Origin: Galeruca laticollis | Taxonomy: Eukaryota > Arthropoda > Insecta > Coleoptera > Chrysomelidae | NCBI GenBank assembly: GCA_963921935.1 | Contig: OY998180.1 | Span: 113,094,183 to 113,158,182, forward strand | Reading direction: 5' to 3' | Length of the DNA stretch: 64,000 nucleotides | The notes under the pieces: generated by a model | What the model was told of the DNA's origin: nothing | Seen by the model: only the letters and a program-made list of their open reading frames with translations | Database searches by the model: none | Shown here: positions 12,380 to 23,423 of the stretch, piece after piece | Position numbering within the stretch: the first letter of the stretch is position 1 | How the letters are laid out: each line of letters begins with the position of its first letter | Program-made: the position numbers and the translations under genes

Positions 12380-13190
12380 AAATGGTTTTAAAGATTGAAA
12401 CTGACTTTTCCGCACCTGTGAGATTCCCTGAACAATATCCTATCATAAAATTGGTCACTTGTATACACTTCGGGGGATGTATCGTGCTAACAAACCAAAA
12501 TTTTCCCAACAGTAACCAAAAATGTAGTATATCTGGATTTATAGGACCAGCTGTACTCGTTATAGTCAACTGAAACTTAATAGGTGTACCTGTGAGACAC
12601 CTTGAACAATATTCAAACATAAAATTGATCAATCGCATACTCTATGGAGGCTGTATCGTGCTAACAAACTGAAAATTCTCTAAAAATGACAAAAATTTTG
12701 TACTTCAAGTACCGTAGCACCCGTTGTACTGGCTTTAGTGAGCTGAATATCAATAGAGTTCATCTTTGTTATCCTCTGAATAATATTCAATCATAAAATT
12801 GGTCACTTGTATATACTCCGGAGGCTTTATAGTGCTAATAAACTGAAACTTCTCTGAAAATGACATAAATATCGTACTTAAACTACTGTAGCACCTGTTG
12901 TATTGGCTCTCGTAAGCTGAAAATCAATAGGGTTCATCAGTGAGCTGTCGTGAATAATATTCAATCATAAAATTGGTGACTTGTTGAACTCCGGAGACTG
13001 TATCGTGCTAACAAACTGAAATTTTTCCAAAAATGACAAAATGTCGTACTTCAAGTACCATAGCAACCGTTGTACAGGCTCTTGTGAGCTGAAAATCAAT
13101 AGGGTTCATCTGTGACATGTCCTGAACAATATTCAATCATAAAATTGGTTAGTTGTTGCACTTCGGAGGCTGTATCGTGCTAACAAGACA
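12380..13190 (+). repeat. Left array: five ~173-bp tandem units
   Basis: Each unit contains ATCGTGCTAACAAACTGAAA; its start recurs at about 12481, 12654, 12829, 13002 and 13173, giving spacings of 171-175. Other conserved blocks in each unit are ATTCAATCATAAAATTGGT and TCAATAGGGTTCATC. Units differ from one another by scattered substitutions. Confidence 0.9.
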
Positions 13191-13207
13191 TGTAAGGAAA
13201 AGTGGCC

Positions 13208-13212
13208 GACGA

Positions 13213-13258
<46 letters not shown>
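13208..13258. repeat. (CGA)n run in the left inner arm
   Basis: About fifteen CGA/ACG trinucleotides within the left inner arm, matched in the right arm by a (GTC)n run at about 13630-13663. The two runs are complementary and would pair in a foldback. Confidence 0.95.
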
Positions 13259-13679
13259 ATACACACAGGATTTTTTTTCTAAAAACCATTTTTTCGTGTT
13301 GTTGTTGATGGAAAACGTGAAAATAACTTTCTTTGGGGTAAACCAATACTTTTCTCAAATATAGATAGGTTGGGCGGAAGAGTAAAATGAACTTTTACAA
13401 TTAATTGACAATTTAGAAGTTATTGTCTCAAACTTGAAATTTGGTTTAGATATTTTAATTAAAAGATATGAAAATAAATTTCTCATTGTCAATGCTGAGA
13501 ATTTTTACTTTTCCGCCCAACCTATCTAACAAAAAAGTTGGAATTTTCAAATAATTTTTAGAGTAATTTTTACGTTTTTCATCAAGAACAACACGAGAAA
13601 ACAGTTTTTAGAAAAAATCCTGTGTGTATGTTGTCGTCGTCGTCGTCGTCGTCGTTGTCGTCGGCCACTTTTCGTTACA

Positions 13680-14590
13680 TGTCTTGTTAGCACGATACAG
13701 CCTCCGGAGTGCAACAGGTCAACAATTTTATGAGTGATTATTGTTCAGGACATCTCACAGATGAACCCTATTGATTTTCAGCTCACAATAGCCAGTACAA
13801 CGGGTGCTATGGTACTTGAAGTACGACATTTTTGTAATTTTTTGAGAATTTTCAGTTTGTTAGCACGATACAGCCTCCGGAGTGCAAAAAGTCACAAATT
13901 TTATGGTTGAATATTATTCAGAACATCTCACAGATGAACCCTATCGACTTTCAGCTCACTACAGCCAGTACAACGGGTGCTATAGTATTTTAAGTACGAC
14001 ATTTTTGTCACTTTTGGAGAAATTTCAGTTTGTTAGCACGATACAGCCATCGGGGTATATGCAAGTGACCAATTTTATGATTGGATATTATACAAGGTGT
14101 CTCAAAGATGAAACTTATTGATATTCAGCTCATTAAAGCCAGTACAACGATGGTACTTGAGGTACCAAATTTTTGTCATTTTTGGAGAATTTCCAGTTTG
14201 TTAGCACGATACAGCCTCCAACGTGTATACAAGTGAACTATTTTATGATTGAATATTGTTCAGGGCGTCTCAAAGATGGACCTTATTGATTTTTAGCTCA
14301 CCAGAGCCAGTACAACGGGTGCTATGGTACCGGAAGTGCCACATTTTTGTCCTTTTTGAAGAAATTTCGGGTTATTAGTACGATACAGCCTCCGGAGTGT
14401 AAACAAGTGGCCAATTTTTTAATTGGATATTTTTCAAGATCTCTCATTCAAGGTGTCTCACATATGTACCCTTGATTTTCAGCTGACTATATATACTTTA
14501 GATATTTCGGTTTGTTAGCACGATACGTCCCCCGAAGTGTACAAGTGTTAATTTGATGATAGAATATTATTCAGGGCATCTCACAGATGC
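13680..14590 (-). repeat. Right array: six inverted ~173-bp units
   Basis: The unit landmark in inverted form, GTTAGCACGATACAGCC, recurs at about 13686, 13857, 14032, 14199, 14371 and 14513. Spacings are 167-175 except the outermost interval of about 142, so that unit is shortened. One more unit than in the left array. Confidence 0.9.
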
Positions 14591-14649
14591 GGAAAAGTTA
14601 GTTTTAGTCTTTAAAACCGTTTTTTTTTGATTACTCGTAACAATGTCAC

Positions 14650-14838
14650 GACTGAGAAGATGTAGAAGACATATTACAAAAAGGGGCCAACGACGACAAA
14701 CACGATTTGTTTTCTAATATGTTTTATATTTTTGTCGCCAAAAAACGAAAAAATAACAAAAAAAACAAAAACTCCAACTTTTTTTGGGGTGAATCAATAC
14801 TTTTCTCACATCTCAGATAGGGTGGGGCAAAATAGTAA
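14650..14838 (+). repeat. Extra partial copy of the foldback inner arm
   Basis: This stretch repeats, in the same orientation as the left inner arm, the blocks GGCCAACGACGACAAAC, GATTTGTTTTCTAA, TTGGGGTGAATCAATAC and ATAGGGTGGGGCAAA. It is more diverged than the two arms of the main element and lies just outside its right end. Confidence 0.7.
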
Positions 14839-14955
14839 AATTGTTTAAGTGGGCCATGCTCTAAAGGGAAACTCATTGTAAATCTGCACGCTGGAATCAA
14901 ATACGGTTTTGAAGAATGTGCTGCTAATTATCGTGAATACATGGCAGCAGGCTTA

Positions 14956-14998
14956 GAGCGAGGCCCCAGTAGTGCGTTGCGCTGCGTTGCGTCGTCGC
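14956..14998 (+). repeat. Harbinger left TIR
   Basis: 43 bp beginning GAGCGAGGCCCCAGTAGTGC and ending GTCGTCGC, paired with 17567-17609. A few mismatches are visible. Preceded by the TTA target duplication. Confidence 0.9.
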
Positions 14999-15103
14999 AA
15001 TGGAACAGCGCATTGTATGCCACACCTGCGTTGCGACGACGCACGATGTCGCAGCGCAAGAGCGTCGCAGCAACACTGGCTGCGTCTCAGTTCAGCTTTC
15101 GCA

Positions 15104-17126
15104 ATGGATAGATACAAACGTGTTCTTTTGTTGCTTTTATTACGCCACCGCCGAAATTAACGTAGAAACCATAGAAGATTCTGGATATCTCCTTTGATAG
15201 CATTAAGAAATAGTGATGGTCAGTTTTTTATGCAGGAATATAGGGAGTTGTTGTTAGATGAAAAGAAATTTTTCAATTTTTTTAGGATGAGTGAGGCCAG
15301 CTTTAATAATTTGGGTAAAATCTTAGAACCACATGTAAAGAAGCAGTATACCAAATTCAGGAACCCTTTAGAACCAATTGAAATGATTGGTATTACATTG
15401 AGGTAAGAAATTTCAAACATAATAATATTCATGTTCATCAGTTATTCATTTATTATCTTTAAAATCAGTTTAATTTAAGTATTACTACTAAGTCAACAAA
15501 GCAAAGTTATATTCTTCTTCTTGACTATCATCAGTAAAACTATTAACTGTACTGTTGGCTGAGAAGGTAGGGTCGAATTTATCTGTTCGATACCCCGATG
15601 GCGATGGTGACTGGGCATGTTGTGCAGTTTGATATCCATACTGATACTGATGTCCAGTTTGATATCCGCGTGACTGCAATGGTGTTGATTGAGTCTGTTC
15701 CCCGAACCGCATTTCGGTAATGATATTTATAACTTTGCTTTGGAATGTCAAACTCTGTAATTCCGTAAAGCCGTCCAAAGAAGGCAAAATTCCTTTAAAA
15801 AATGATGAGTGGCGGTTTTATTTCTCATGCAACGCTTCCAACGTTTGCGCCTCGAAGTCATCTATTGCTTGGTTTGATCTCTTGCGGCTTGCAGGCACGT
15901 AGCGAGAAGGCCCTGGGGGTAACGAGGACATTTCTTTTGCATGAGATGGAGAAGATGATGTGTTTTTGTTTCGTTCCGTTTCTTCAGGCACCATTTCAAG
16001 GCTACTGTTTTATTTTGGGCAATTTTCAACAAAAACTGCAACTGATTGTAATAATTATATTTTCTAAATTGTTTTGCCCCTGATCCAGACGAACTGTTTT
16101 CTTTTAATTTTTTTACATATCGAAAAAAGTTGTCCCTCACGCTTCGTCATTTTCTCACGACTTCGTTACTTGCAAAGAAAGAAAAAAAAAATGAATAATA
16201 GTCTATGATTGCAGATCTAAATGAGCCACCCTGTTTAATTTTTGTGTTTCTATTTCAGGTACTTGGGCAGTGGAAATTCGATAAACGACTTGCATTTCAA
16301 ATTTAAACGTGGAAGAGCAACAATTTCAAGAACTATTTCGTCAGTTTGTCAAGCTATATGGACCACAGTACATAGAAGAGATCACAGTAGAAAAACTACA
16401 AAATATTGCATTAGATTTTGATCTCGAAGCCAACTTTTCTCATTGCTTTGGGGCAATTGATGGGAAAAATATACGTTTAATTAAACCGGAAACAGTGGCT
16501 CTCTGTTTTATAATTACAAAAATTATTTTTCAATTGTTTTGCTAGCGGTTGTTGACTCAAATTATAAGTTTGTTTTTGTCGACATTTGAGCATATGGAAA
16601 GGAAAGTGATTCTACTATTTTTAGAAATTCGACGCTTCACAAGATTTTAATGAGAAATGAATTACCATTGCCTGTTTCTCAACCACTTGGAAATGATCGT
16701 AATAACGAGCCACCAATCCCATACGTACTCGTCGGTGATGAAGCTTTTGGTTTAAGTAAGCACCCATACGGCGAACAAAATCTCAACGTGAAACAAAGGG
16801 TTTATAATTATCGCCTTAGCAGAACTCGTAGATACGTGGAATGTGCATTTGGGATCATGGCAAATAAATGGTGCATTTTACATACGTCAATTGATACAGC
16901 ATATGATTTAACTATTAATATCGTGAAAGCATGTTGTGTTTTACACAATTTTGTTACACAACATGATGGTTTACGACAACAAGACAAAATGGCAATAAGT
17001 ATGTTCCCACAATTGAGACCCCACGTCAATGAAGAATCATTAGCCGTAAATTTTATCAGAGATCAATTTGCTAATTACTTCATGAGTCCGGAAGGGGCTT
17101 TACCGTGGCAGTTGAAAAAGATATAA
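15104..17126 (+). pseudogene. Harbinger transposase (HARBI1-like), two exons
   Basis: Exon 1 runs from the ATG at 15104 to 15402 and contains FFRMSEASFNNLGKILEPHV; its donor is AG/GTAAGA. The intron ends in a TTTCAG acceptor at 16258, and exon 2 continues in frame with YLGSGNSINDLHFKF. Catalytic blocks are HCFGAIDGKNI (first Asp), VVDSNYKFVFVD (second Asp) and YVECAFGIMANKW (Glu), in the order of the family nuclease that cuts and pastes the element. Breaks: TAA at 15158-15160, frameshifts near 16360 and 16497, and TGA at 16587-16589. The C-terminal 158 codons (16650-17126) are intact. Confidence 0.85.
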
Positions 17127-17366
17127 AATTAACTTATAAAAGATATAAAATAACTTATTATTCATAATAAATAACAACTCACCAATCTTGTTCTTTTTTT
17201 GGTCCTCAAATTCGTCGTAATCATGAAATATTATTTTACATACAGCTGCCCATTCATTCGCTTTACGAAATTTATCACTGTAGTGTTCGTGTGATTTATC
17301 CCATTTAATGGGTCCTTCTTGGACCAAAGATATGACAAAATCTATGTCAATCTCCTGCTCACTCAT
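15488..17366 (-). pseudogene. MADF/BESS-like DNA-binding protein of Harbinger
   Basis: Exon 1 (17366 to about 17183) starts MSEQEIDIDFVISLVQEG and carries WDKSHEHYSDKFRKANEW, the first half of a MADF (Myb/SANT-like) domain; a GTGAGT donor follows. Exon 2 starts near 16168 and reads NEVVRK, stop, RSVRDNFFRYVKKLKE, with a Tyr-rich YNYYNQLQFLLK end to the domain. The tail includes FLKGILPSLDGFTELQSL, resembling a BESS motif. In this superfamily the partner binds the TIRs and recruits the transposase. The TGA at 16147-16149 replaces the Trp normally found there, and the splice phase as drawn is one base off, so boundaries are approximate and the gene is probably dead. Confidence 0.75.
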
Positions 17367-17566
17367 TATGTTAAAAAATGTCGTTACGCTCGTCTAGCTT
17401 CCTCTAGCAGTGGATCACTGTCCGTCGTCGCAGCGGAGCTTCGACAACGAAGCGCATCACCCTACCTCTCGCTTCGTCTCTCGTCCGTCGATCCGTTGAA
17501 TTGTCGCGCGCGACGACGCTACGGTCTAATGGGTCATGTCTTAAAAAATATATGGAAACTGACGCA

Positions 17567-17609
17567 GCGACGACGCAACGGAGAGCAACGCACTAATGGG
17601 GCCTCGCCC
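17567..17609 (-). repeat. Harbinger right TIR
   Basis: 43 bp whose reverse complement begins GGGCGAGGCCCCATTAGTGC, matching the left TIR. Followed by TTA at 17610-17612. Confidence 0.9.
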
Positions 17610-17980
17610 TTATTTGAAAATTGGTTTACAGACCAGCTTCTGCCTAACATTCCACCACAGTCAGTCGTCTTTATGGATAACGCGTCGTATCACTCGCGGT
17701 ATCTCCGAAGATACCAAATAATAGCAACTGAACTTATTGCATTTATGTCTGAAAACCTGCGAACAATCGTGCGAAAGGAGCAACAAGAAAATATTTGCTT
17801 ACTGTTATAAAAAGTTATAAAAAATATGTTATATCAAACAACTGTGCAAAGGAGGAGGTCACACCCTTCCAGGACTACCTCCATATTATTGCATATTCAA
17901 CCATATAGAGTTAAAGAGTTAATATGGGCAAACGTAAAATCAGAATTACGAAAAGAGTAGAGTAGAGAAGAACTGTACCA

Positions 17981-19695
17981 ATATCTAATATTAATATGTT
18001 CACTTATGTTTACATTTAACTATGAAGTTCGTCTTAGACGGAACTGCCTAATCATCTTTTATTTTTTGATATATTACATCCGTTTTAAGGTAGTCACTAA
18101 TAATTCCCATTTCCTAGTGTATGTCGCCGGAATTGCGGTGAATGTTTCTGATAAAATTCAATATTGAAAGTCGTTACAACGAAAAACTAACAAAGCTCAT
18201 TATCGTGTTTCATAACTAGGAGCTGCCCCATGTAAATTCAATTAATTCCAAAGTTTATTATAAACGAACTTTGGAAACGGCTTTAACTCGGAATTATTCA
18301 GAGTTATTCCATTATAAAATAATAGAATTGCAACCAACAGCTAAGGAAATGGTGATTAGGCTGTCTGTATTCACAACGTTGTTAAAACTTAATTTAATCG
18401 GGACTTTACCGAAGGGATAGTCGGATAAGCGGAGCTCAATTGCAATGATAGTGTCATAGCAGTTTGGAGTTACACGAATATTTAGTCGAAAATTGCAAAA
18501 AAAAATAACTTTATTTCAAACATTATAAGTTTGTTAAGAAGGTTCTACGACTGAAGAGATCACAGAAAGTCATTTAAATTGATTCACTGGAATAAACGAA
18601 TGGTACATCCACTGAGCAAAATAATTACACATATTATTATATTAATTCTAATAATATCTAAATTTAATAACGCTTGTCTCAAAGGTCAAAGAAAAAAGCG
18701 TGAAAATATATCTATTGAACAGAACAGGAGCAAATTCCAGTATCTCATTATGATTGTTGCTCCATTTTCTTCAATGTATTCATCAAATATATTTTCCAGA
18801 TTAAGATAAAACTCATTTATTTCATTATTTCCTTCTCTGGTGTTCCTTCAACGGGACTGTATATTTGTATTATGTTTATAACTACAACAAACAAATGGAA
18901 ATTTTCACAGTTGTCACAGAATTTTACTGCGTATGTTCTACATGCAGCACTGACATTATCAATATATACACCTAATACTTTCCACTCATTAGCTAAAGAC
19001 AAACGGATGCTCTTTATTAATTTGATTTAATTTGTTTCAGCTCCGATTCATATTCTAGAAGAATTGGCGTCAATTTTGAGACACTCTGTGTATAAAACCA
19101 ACATATTGAGGGAAAATGTAATATTATTGACGCGTAACTCAGTTACTGTGGATAAATGAAACGAAATAAAAAATGTAGAAGTTGAATTTTCGTCAGAATT
19201 CCGTTTTACGCCATCATAAAATGCAAACAAGAAGTTGCTTTCACAAGTTATAAATCCCACATAGACACTACGCTCGTTTTATTGGAGGCACCTTCCATTT
19301 CTAGCTTGTCAGATGGGAATAACTCTAAATGTAGAACGATTTTATTTGGTGCGAAGACCTGAAAATGATGCAAAATGTATTTTAAGAACGCGACTACACA
19401 TACCGCGATGCTGCTGTTATATTGGGTATAAAAAATATTTGATCATGAATACCATGAAATAACTAGCTCAAACCCTTATTTCGCATCTCATTCTCATCTC
19501 GTCGCTTTTATATTTAGGTCTTTTGTAACGAATAATCTATCCTCCTCATAAACCAACTTGTTAGTTTTATTGTATATTTTGTTGCGTAACTTTTTTTGTA
19601 CCAGATGGTTAAGGTTTTTGGTATAAAGTTACTTCAATAAAATTAAAAGTAGAAAGCAATAAAGATTTAAAGGTATTTTTTAAAGCGCATCAACT
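17981..19695. other. No gene recognised
   Basis: AT-rich sequence with short open frames on both strands and no recognisable domain. Frames at 19002-18817 and 19260-19048 (minus) are adjacent but match nothing I know. Confidence 0.4.
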
Positions 19696-19809
19696 ACTAG
19701 GTTTTTTTTTTATTTGGTACAAACATGCCCGCATCACTACTAATAGTTATTAGCCGGATGACTTACATAAGTAGTATGTGATGTATTTGTGTTATAATTT
19801 TTAAATTTT

Positions 19810-22800
19810 GTTATACAAATTAATGTCTTTGAGATATTTAATTAAAGCACTTGTGTTTTTGGTGAGCACATCCTTGAATACCGCACTTAATTTATTCTGT
19901 CTTCTATATATAGAATATTCAGGGCACTCTAAGATGATATGTTTTACAGTAAGAGAAACATGGCAATGTATACATTCTGGTGCTGGTTCTTTGTTGAGGA
20001 GATATTGATGTGTAAGGAGTGTATGACCTATTCGCAGTCGGGTTAAGACAACTTGGTCTCTTCGTTTTTCTGGTATTGATAGAACTAAATCGACTTGTGG
20101 CTTATTTTCTTTCAGTTTGGATGTCGTATGATTCCATATTACTTGCCAAGAATTAAGTGTATGTTTTTGATTGGATTTGTATGGTCAGTGTAGGGAATTT
20201 TTTGAATGTAGGGTGCTTCTTGTATAGATGTTGTAGCTACTGCTAATTGATCGACTTCTTCGTTTCCTTTTATACCAGAGTGAGATGGAGCCCACAGAAA
20301 TGAGACGTCCTTTTGGCTAAGACGTATGATTTCCATTTCACTTTTGATTCGTATGAGAATGAGAAGTAACGCACTCAGTGAATCTTTTATGATGAGAAAC
20401 TTGGTTGCTGTAGAGTCTTTGCACATTTTTATGGCTTCCAGAATTGCAGTGGTGTCTGCCGTGAATATACTACATTGATTCGGTAGTCGGATGGCAGATT
20501 TGTTATTTTCGCAGATGTAAGCTGCTGCAATTCCATTGTGATTTTTTGAAGCAACTGTATAGATTTGCAGGGTTTGGGGGTATTTTGATATAATTTCCTT
20601 GAAGAGGTTTTGTAGGAGACAGGGGTTAGTTGAATTTTTTGGATTTTGAGTGAGGGACGTATTTACATCTGGCTTCTGAGACATCCAGGGGGGAAAGTTA
20701 GAGTTTTGTTGGAGCGATAATTTAAATTGTTCAAATTCGTAGTTAGTTCGTCTCACTCTCCCTCTAAACGGGAGATTTTTAGTTGGCTTGGAGTCGTATA
20801 TTTCGTCGGGAGGGGGGTTTGTTGGGAAAATGATTTGGAATGCATTATTGTTGGAATAAGCAGAAATTTTTGCGGTATAGTTTAAGGAAAGGAATTGTCG
20901 ACGTAAATACAGTAGAAGTTCGTTTGTAATGACTAGGAGACTGCTGGTTGGGCTGGTTCTGAATGCGCCCAATACACATCTCAGTGAGGTAGTTTGAATG
21001 ACATCTAATTTTTTTAATAATGTTTTTTAGCAGTATCGTAGCAAATGGAACCGTAACCTAATGTACTTCTTATCAGTTACTTTTATAGGTTCAATAGGGT
21101 GATTGCACTAGCTCCCCATGTTCGGTTTGATAGAATTTTTAATAGGTTTATTCGGGATTGGCATGACTGTTGAAGGACTTCTATGTGTGTTTTCCATTTG
21201 AGAGAACAATCTGAAGTAAGACCAAGAAAATGCACTTCTTCTACCCGCTTTAGTGGAGTTCTATATAAAACAGATTAAAATTATAGTTATCTTTTCGTCT
21301 GTCAAAAATCATGTAGAGAGTCTTTTCGCTTGAAAATTAGAATCCTGTTTTTTGAGACCAGTTTTCGATTTGATGGAGGCAATCTTGAAGTGAAGTGGAG
21401 GCGAACTTTGTGCTTCTACTTCTTGTATAAATGATGAGGTCATCTGCATAAAGGCAAATTTTGATGGGAGGTTTTATCATTTCGGCTATGATGTTAATTG
21501 CAGTGAGAAAAAGTGTCGGACTCAAAATAGATCCTTGAGGAATGCCATTTTTGAGAGGTCTTGTAGTTTAGATGTGGCCATTTGATCTGACTTGCATAGT
21601 TCTGTTGTTGAGAAAATTATTTATGAACGCTAGCATGTTTCCTTGTACTTCCCTTGTCTGCAGTGTTTTTAAAATATTGTATTTCTAGGTTGTATCAAAA
21701 ACCTTATTTAAATCGAAGAATATAGCGATCAGTTTTTGGTAATTCAAAAATGCATTATGTACTTCACTTTCAAAAGATACTAGATTATCAATTGTCGATC
21801 TGCACTTTCGGAAGCCACTTTGATAGGGTGTTAAACAAGTTTTGTTTTCAAGATGCCATGCTAGTCTGTTGTTTAGGATTTTCTCTAGAATTTTACACAT
21901 ACTACAGGTTAGGGATATCGGTCTATATGAGGCTGGGTCGTCTTTTGGTTTGTTAAATTTACATATGGGGATAACTGTTGCATTTGTCCAAGTTCCTGGA
22001 AACTGATGTTTTAAAAACATAGTGTTGAATAGATCTAGGAGTATTAACTTCGTATTAAAAGGAAGATTTTGCAGAAATATTGAGGGAATGTCATCTGGTC
22101 CAGGGGCAGAGTTCTTGGTGTTTTCCACAGAAAATTCAAGTTCCTGCAGAGTTATGGGAACGTTTAGATAAGAGTCGGAGTCATTCATTTGGATTTAGGA
22201 AGTTTCAATCAATTCCTTGTATTGTATAAAGGATTGGTCCCAGCTTCGATCACTGGAATTATGTTGGAAAACATCTGCTATCGCCTCATATACATCTTTT
22301 TTATCGGATATCAGCTGATTATTATGGGATAAAGTGTTTATGTGGAGGAAAGAATTTTGTCCTCTTATTTTTCAAATTTTATTCCATATCGAGTCCAATG
22401 GGGTGGAGGGATTTATGGAGGAAATGTAGTTGCACCAGCTTTCTTTTTTACTTTTTTTAATTAGGAAACGGGTTTTGGCATTGAGTTTTTTGAATTCAAG
22501 GCGATTTTCATCATTTTTATGTCTTCTCCACACATTATAGGCGTGTTTGCTTGAACTTAGAGCTTGTGCAATCTCCTCATTCCACCAAGGGACTGGTTGT
22601 CTTTTGCACATTTTAGTTTTTCCTATACTGGTCTTTGCAGCTGATATGATGATGTTATTCAGCTTCATGAAATTGGCGACTTTGTTTTCTATTTCCTTCC
22701 TAAATAGTTCCCAGTTTGCCGATTGTAGTTTCCAGTTCTGATATATAGGATGTGAAGGAGGTTCATTTTCTTTCAATTGTATGGATATGGGGAAGTGGTC

Positions 22801-23421
22801 ACTGTTATATAGATGGTTGAGGGTATCCCACTGAAGATCGGGTGCCAGAGATTGACTGCAAAGGGAGAGGTCGATAGCAGATAGTGTGCCATTGTATGAA
22901 TTGAATCTTGTAGGTTTCCCTGTATTCATTAGGATTAGACTACAACTAGTGATGGTTTTGAGAAGTAGATTTCCACATTTATCAGTTTTATGGCTGCCCC
23001 ATGCTGCATTGTGGCAATTCAGGTCTCCTACGATTATTTTGGGCGATGGAATTTGCTCAATCAAGTTGTTTAACTCATTTATATCAAGTTCATTTGGGTG
23101 TGGTAAATATACGTTACATATATGTATTTTCTTACGAAAAATTATAGATACTGCGATAGCTTCAAGATTTGTGTTTATTGGAATTTCATTTGCTTGAATA
23201 TTCTGTTTCATAAAAATTGCTACTCCGCCACTGGCTTGTTGTGCTTCCGATCGGTTTTTGAGGAAGCATTGATAATTTTTCAACTTTATTGGTTGTTGTT
23301 TGAAGTGAGTTTCTTCTAGGCATATTATCGCTGGTGATTGTTTATTAATTAATAGTTTTAAGGAGTCAATTTGAGTATAGTAACCATTGAGGTTCCATTG
23401 AAGTATGAACGTATTATTCAT
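19810..23421 (-). pseudogene. I-like copy 1 ORF2 (APE-RT-RNase H)
   Basis: ORF2 begins MNNTFILQWNLNGYYTQIDS a few bases after the ORF1 stop. APE motifs are present: CLEETHFKQQ, VGDLNCHNAAWGS and NSDHFPISI. RT follows in the same frame: APGPDDIPSIFLQNLP, SYRPISLTCSMCKILE, SGFRKCRSTIDNL, and YADD at 21439-21450. From 23421 to 21337 the frame is unchanged and broken only by stops. After a frameshift, 20972-20139 carries the RNase H (IYTVASKN, where the first Asp has become Val; FLWAPSHSGIKGNEEVDQ). The C-terminal Cys/His box CIHCHVSLTVKHIILEC lies near 19900-19960. Confidence 0.85.
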
Positions 23422-23423
23422 TA

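Larger units (their letters stand above)
12380..14626. mobile_element. Foldback element with tandem-repeat arms
   Basis: The two halves are inverted copies. The left end (GGTTTTAAAGATTGAAACTG at 12382) is mirrored by the right end near 14624. Each half has an outer array of ~173-bp tandem units and an inner ~200-bp arm with a trinucleotide run. The inner arms face each other across a short AT-rich centre around 13400-13490. This long inverted repeat with tandem units in its arms is the architecture of Foldback-type DNA elements. No transposase is encoded; the Arg-rich frame over the CGA run is an artefact. It lies next to a broken Gypsy integrase. Confidence 0.75.
14956..17609 (+). mobile_element. 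PIF/Harbinger DNA transposon, complete ends
   Basis: The element is bounded by 43-bp terminal inverted repeats beginning GAGCGAGGCCCC (left) and GGGCGAGGCCCC (right, reverse complement). Both ends abut the trinucleotide TTA (14953-14955 and 17610-17612), the usual 3-bp TWA-type duplication of Harbinger. It encodes a DDE transposase on the plus strand and a MADF/BESS-like DNA-binding protein on the minus strand, the standard two-gene set of the superfamily. Length is 2,654 bp. Both genes carry stops or frame breaks, so this copy is not autonomous now, although the ends look mobilisable. Confidence 0.9.
14843..17980 (+). pseudogene. DDE_3-type transposase split by Harbinger
   Basis: The left part (14843-14955) reads SKGKLIVNLHAGIKYGF and ends YMAAGL; the right part resumes at 17613 in the same frame with FENWFTDQLLPNIPPQ, then SVVFMDNASYHSRYLRR. 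This is the insect DDE_3 endonuclease family (IS630/Tc1/mariner superfamily), with the second catalytic Asp in MDNASYHS. The third catalytic region, ELIWANVKSELRKE near 17905, is reached only after a frameshift. The Harbinger element lies between, flanked by TTA that reads as the Leu codon. The gene was probably already a relic, since its N-terminus is not found upstream. Confidence 0.75.

Noticed and set aside
13149..13358. Arg-rich open frame over the trinucleotide run (minus)
   Set aside because: It is the translation of a (CGA)n microsatellite inside a non-coding foldback arm.
13400..13490. CRISPR-like array in the 12.4-14.6 kb repeats
   Set aside because: Units are ~173 bp, nearly identical throughout, without unique spacers, and lie in an eukaryotic genome.
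22547..23319. Plus-strand frames over I-like copy 1
   Set aside because: All are antisense shadows of ORF2, which has clear endonuclease motifs on the minus strand.
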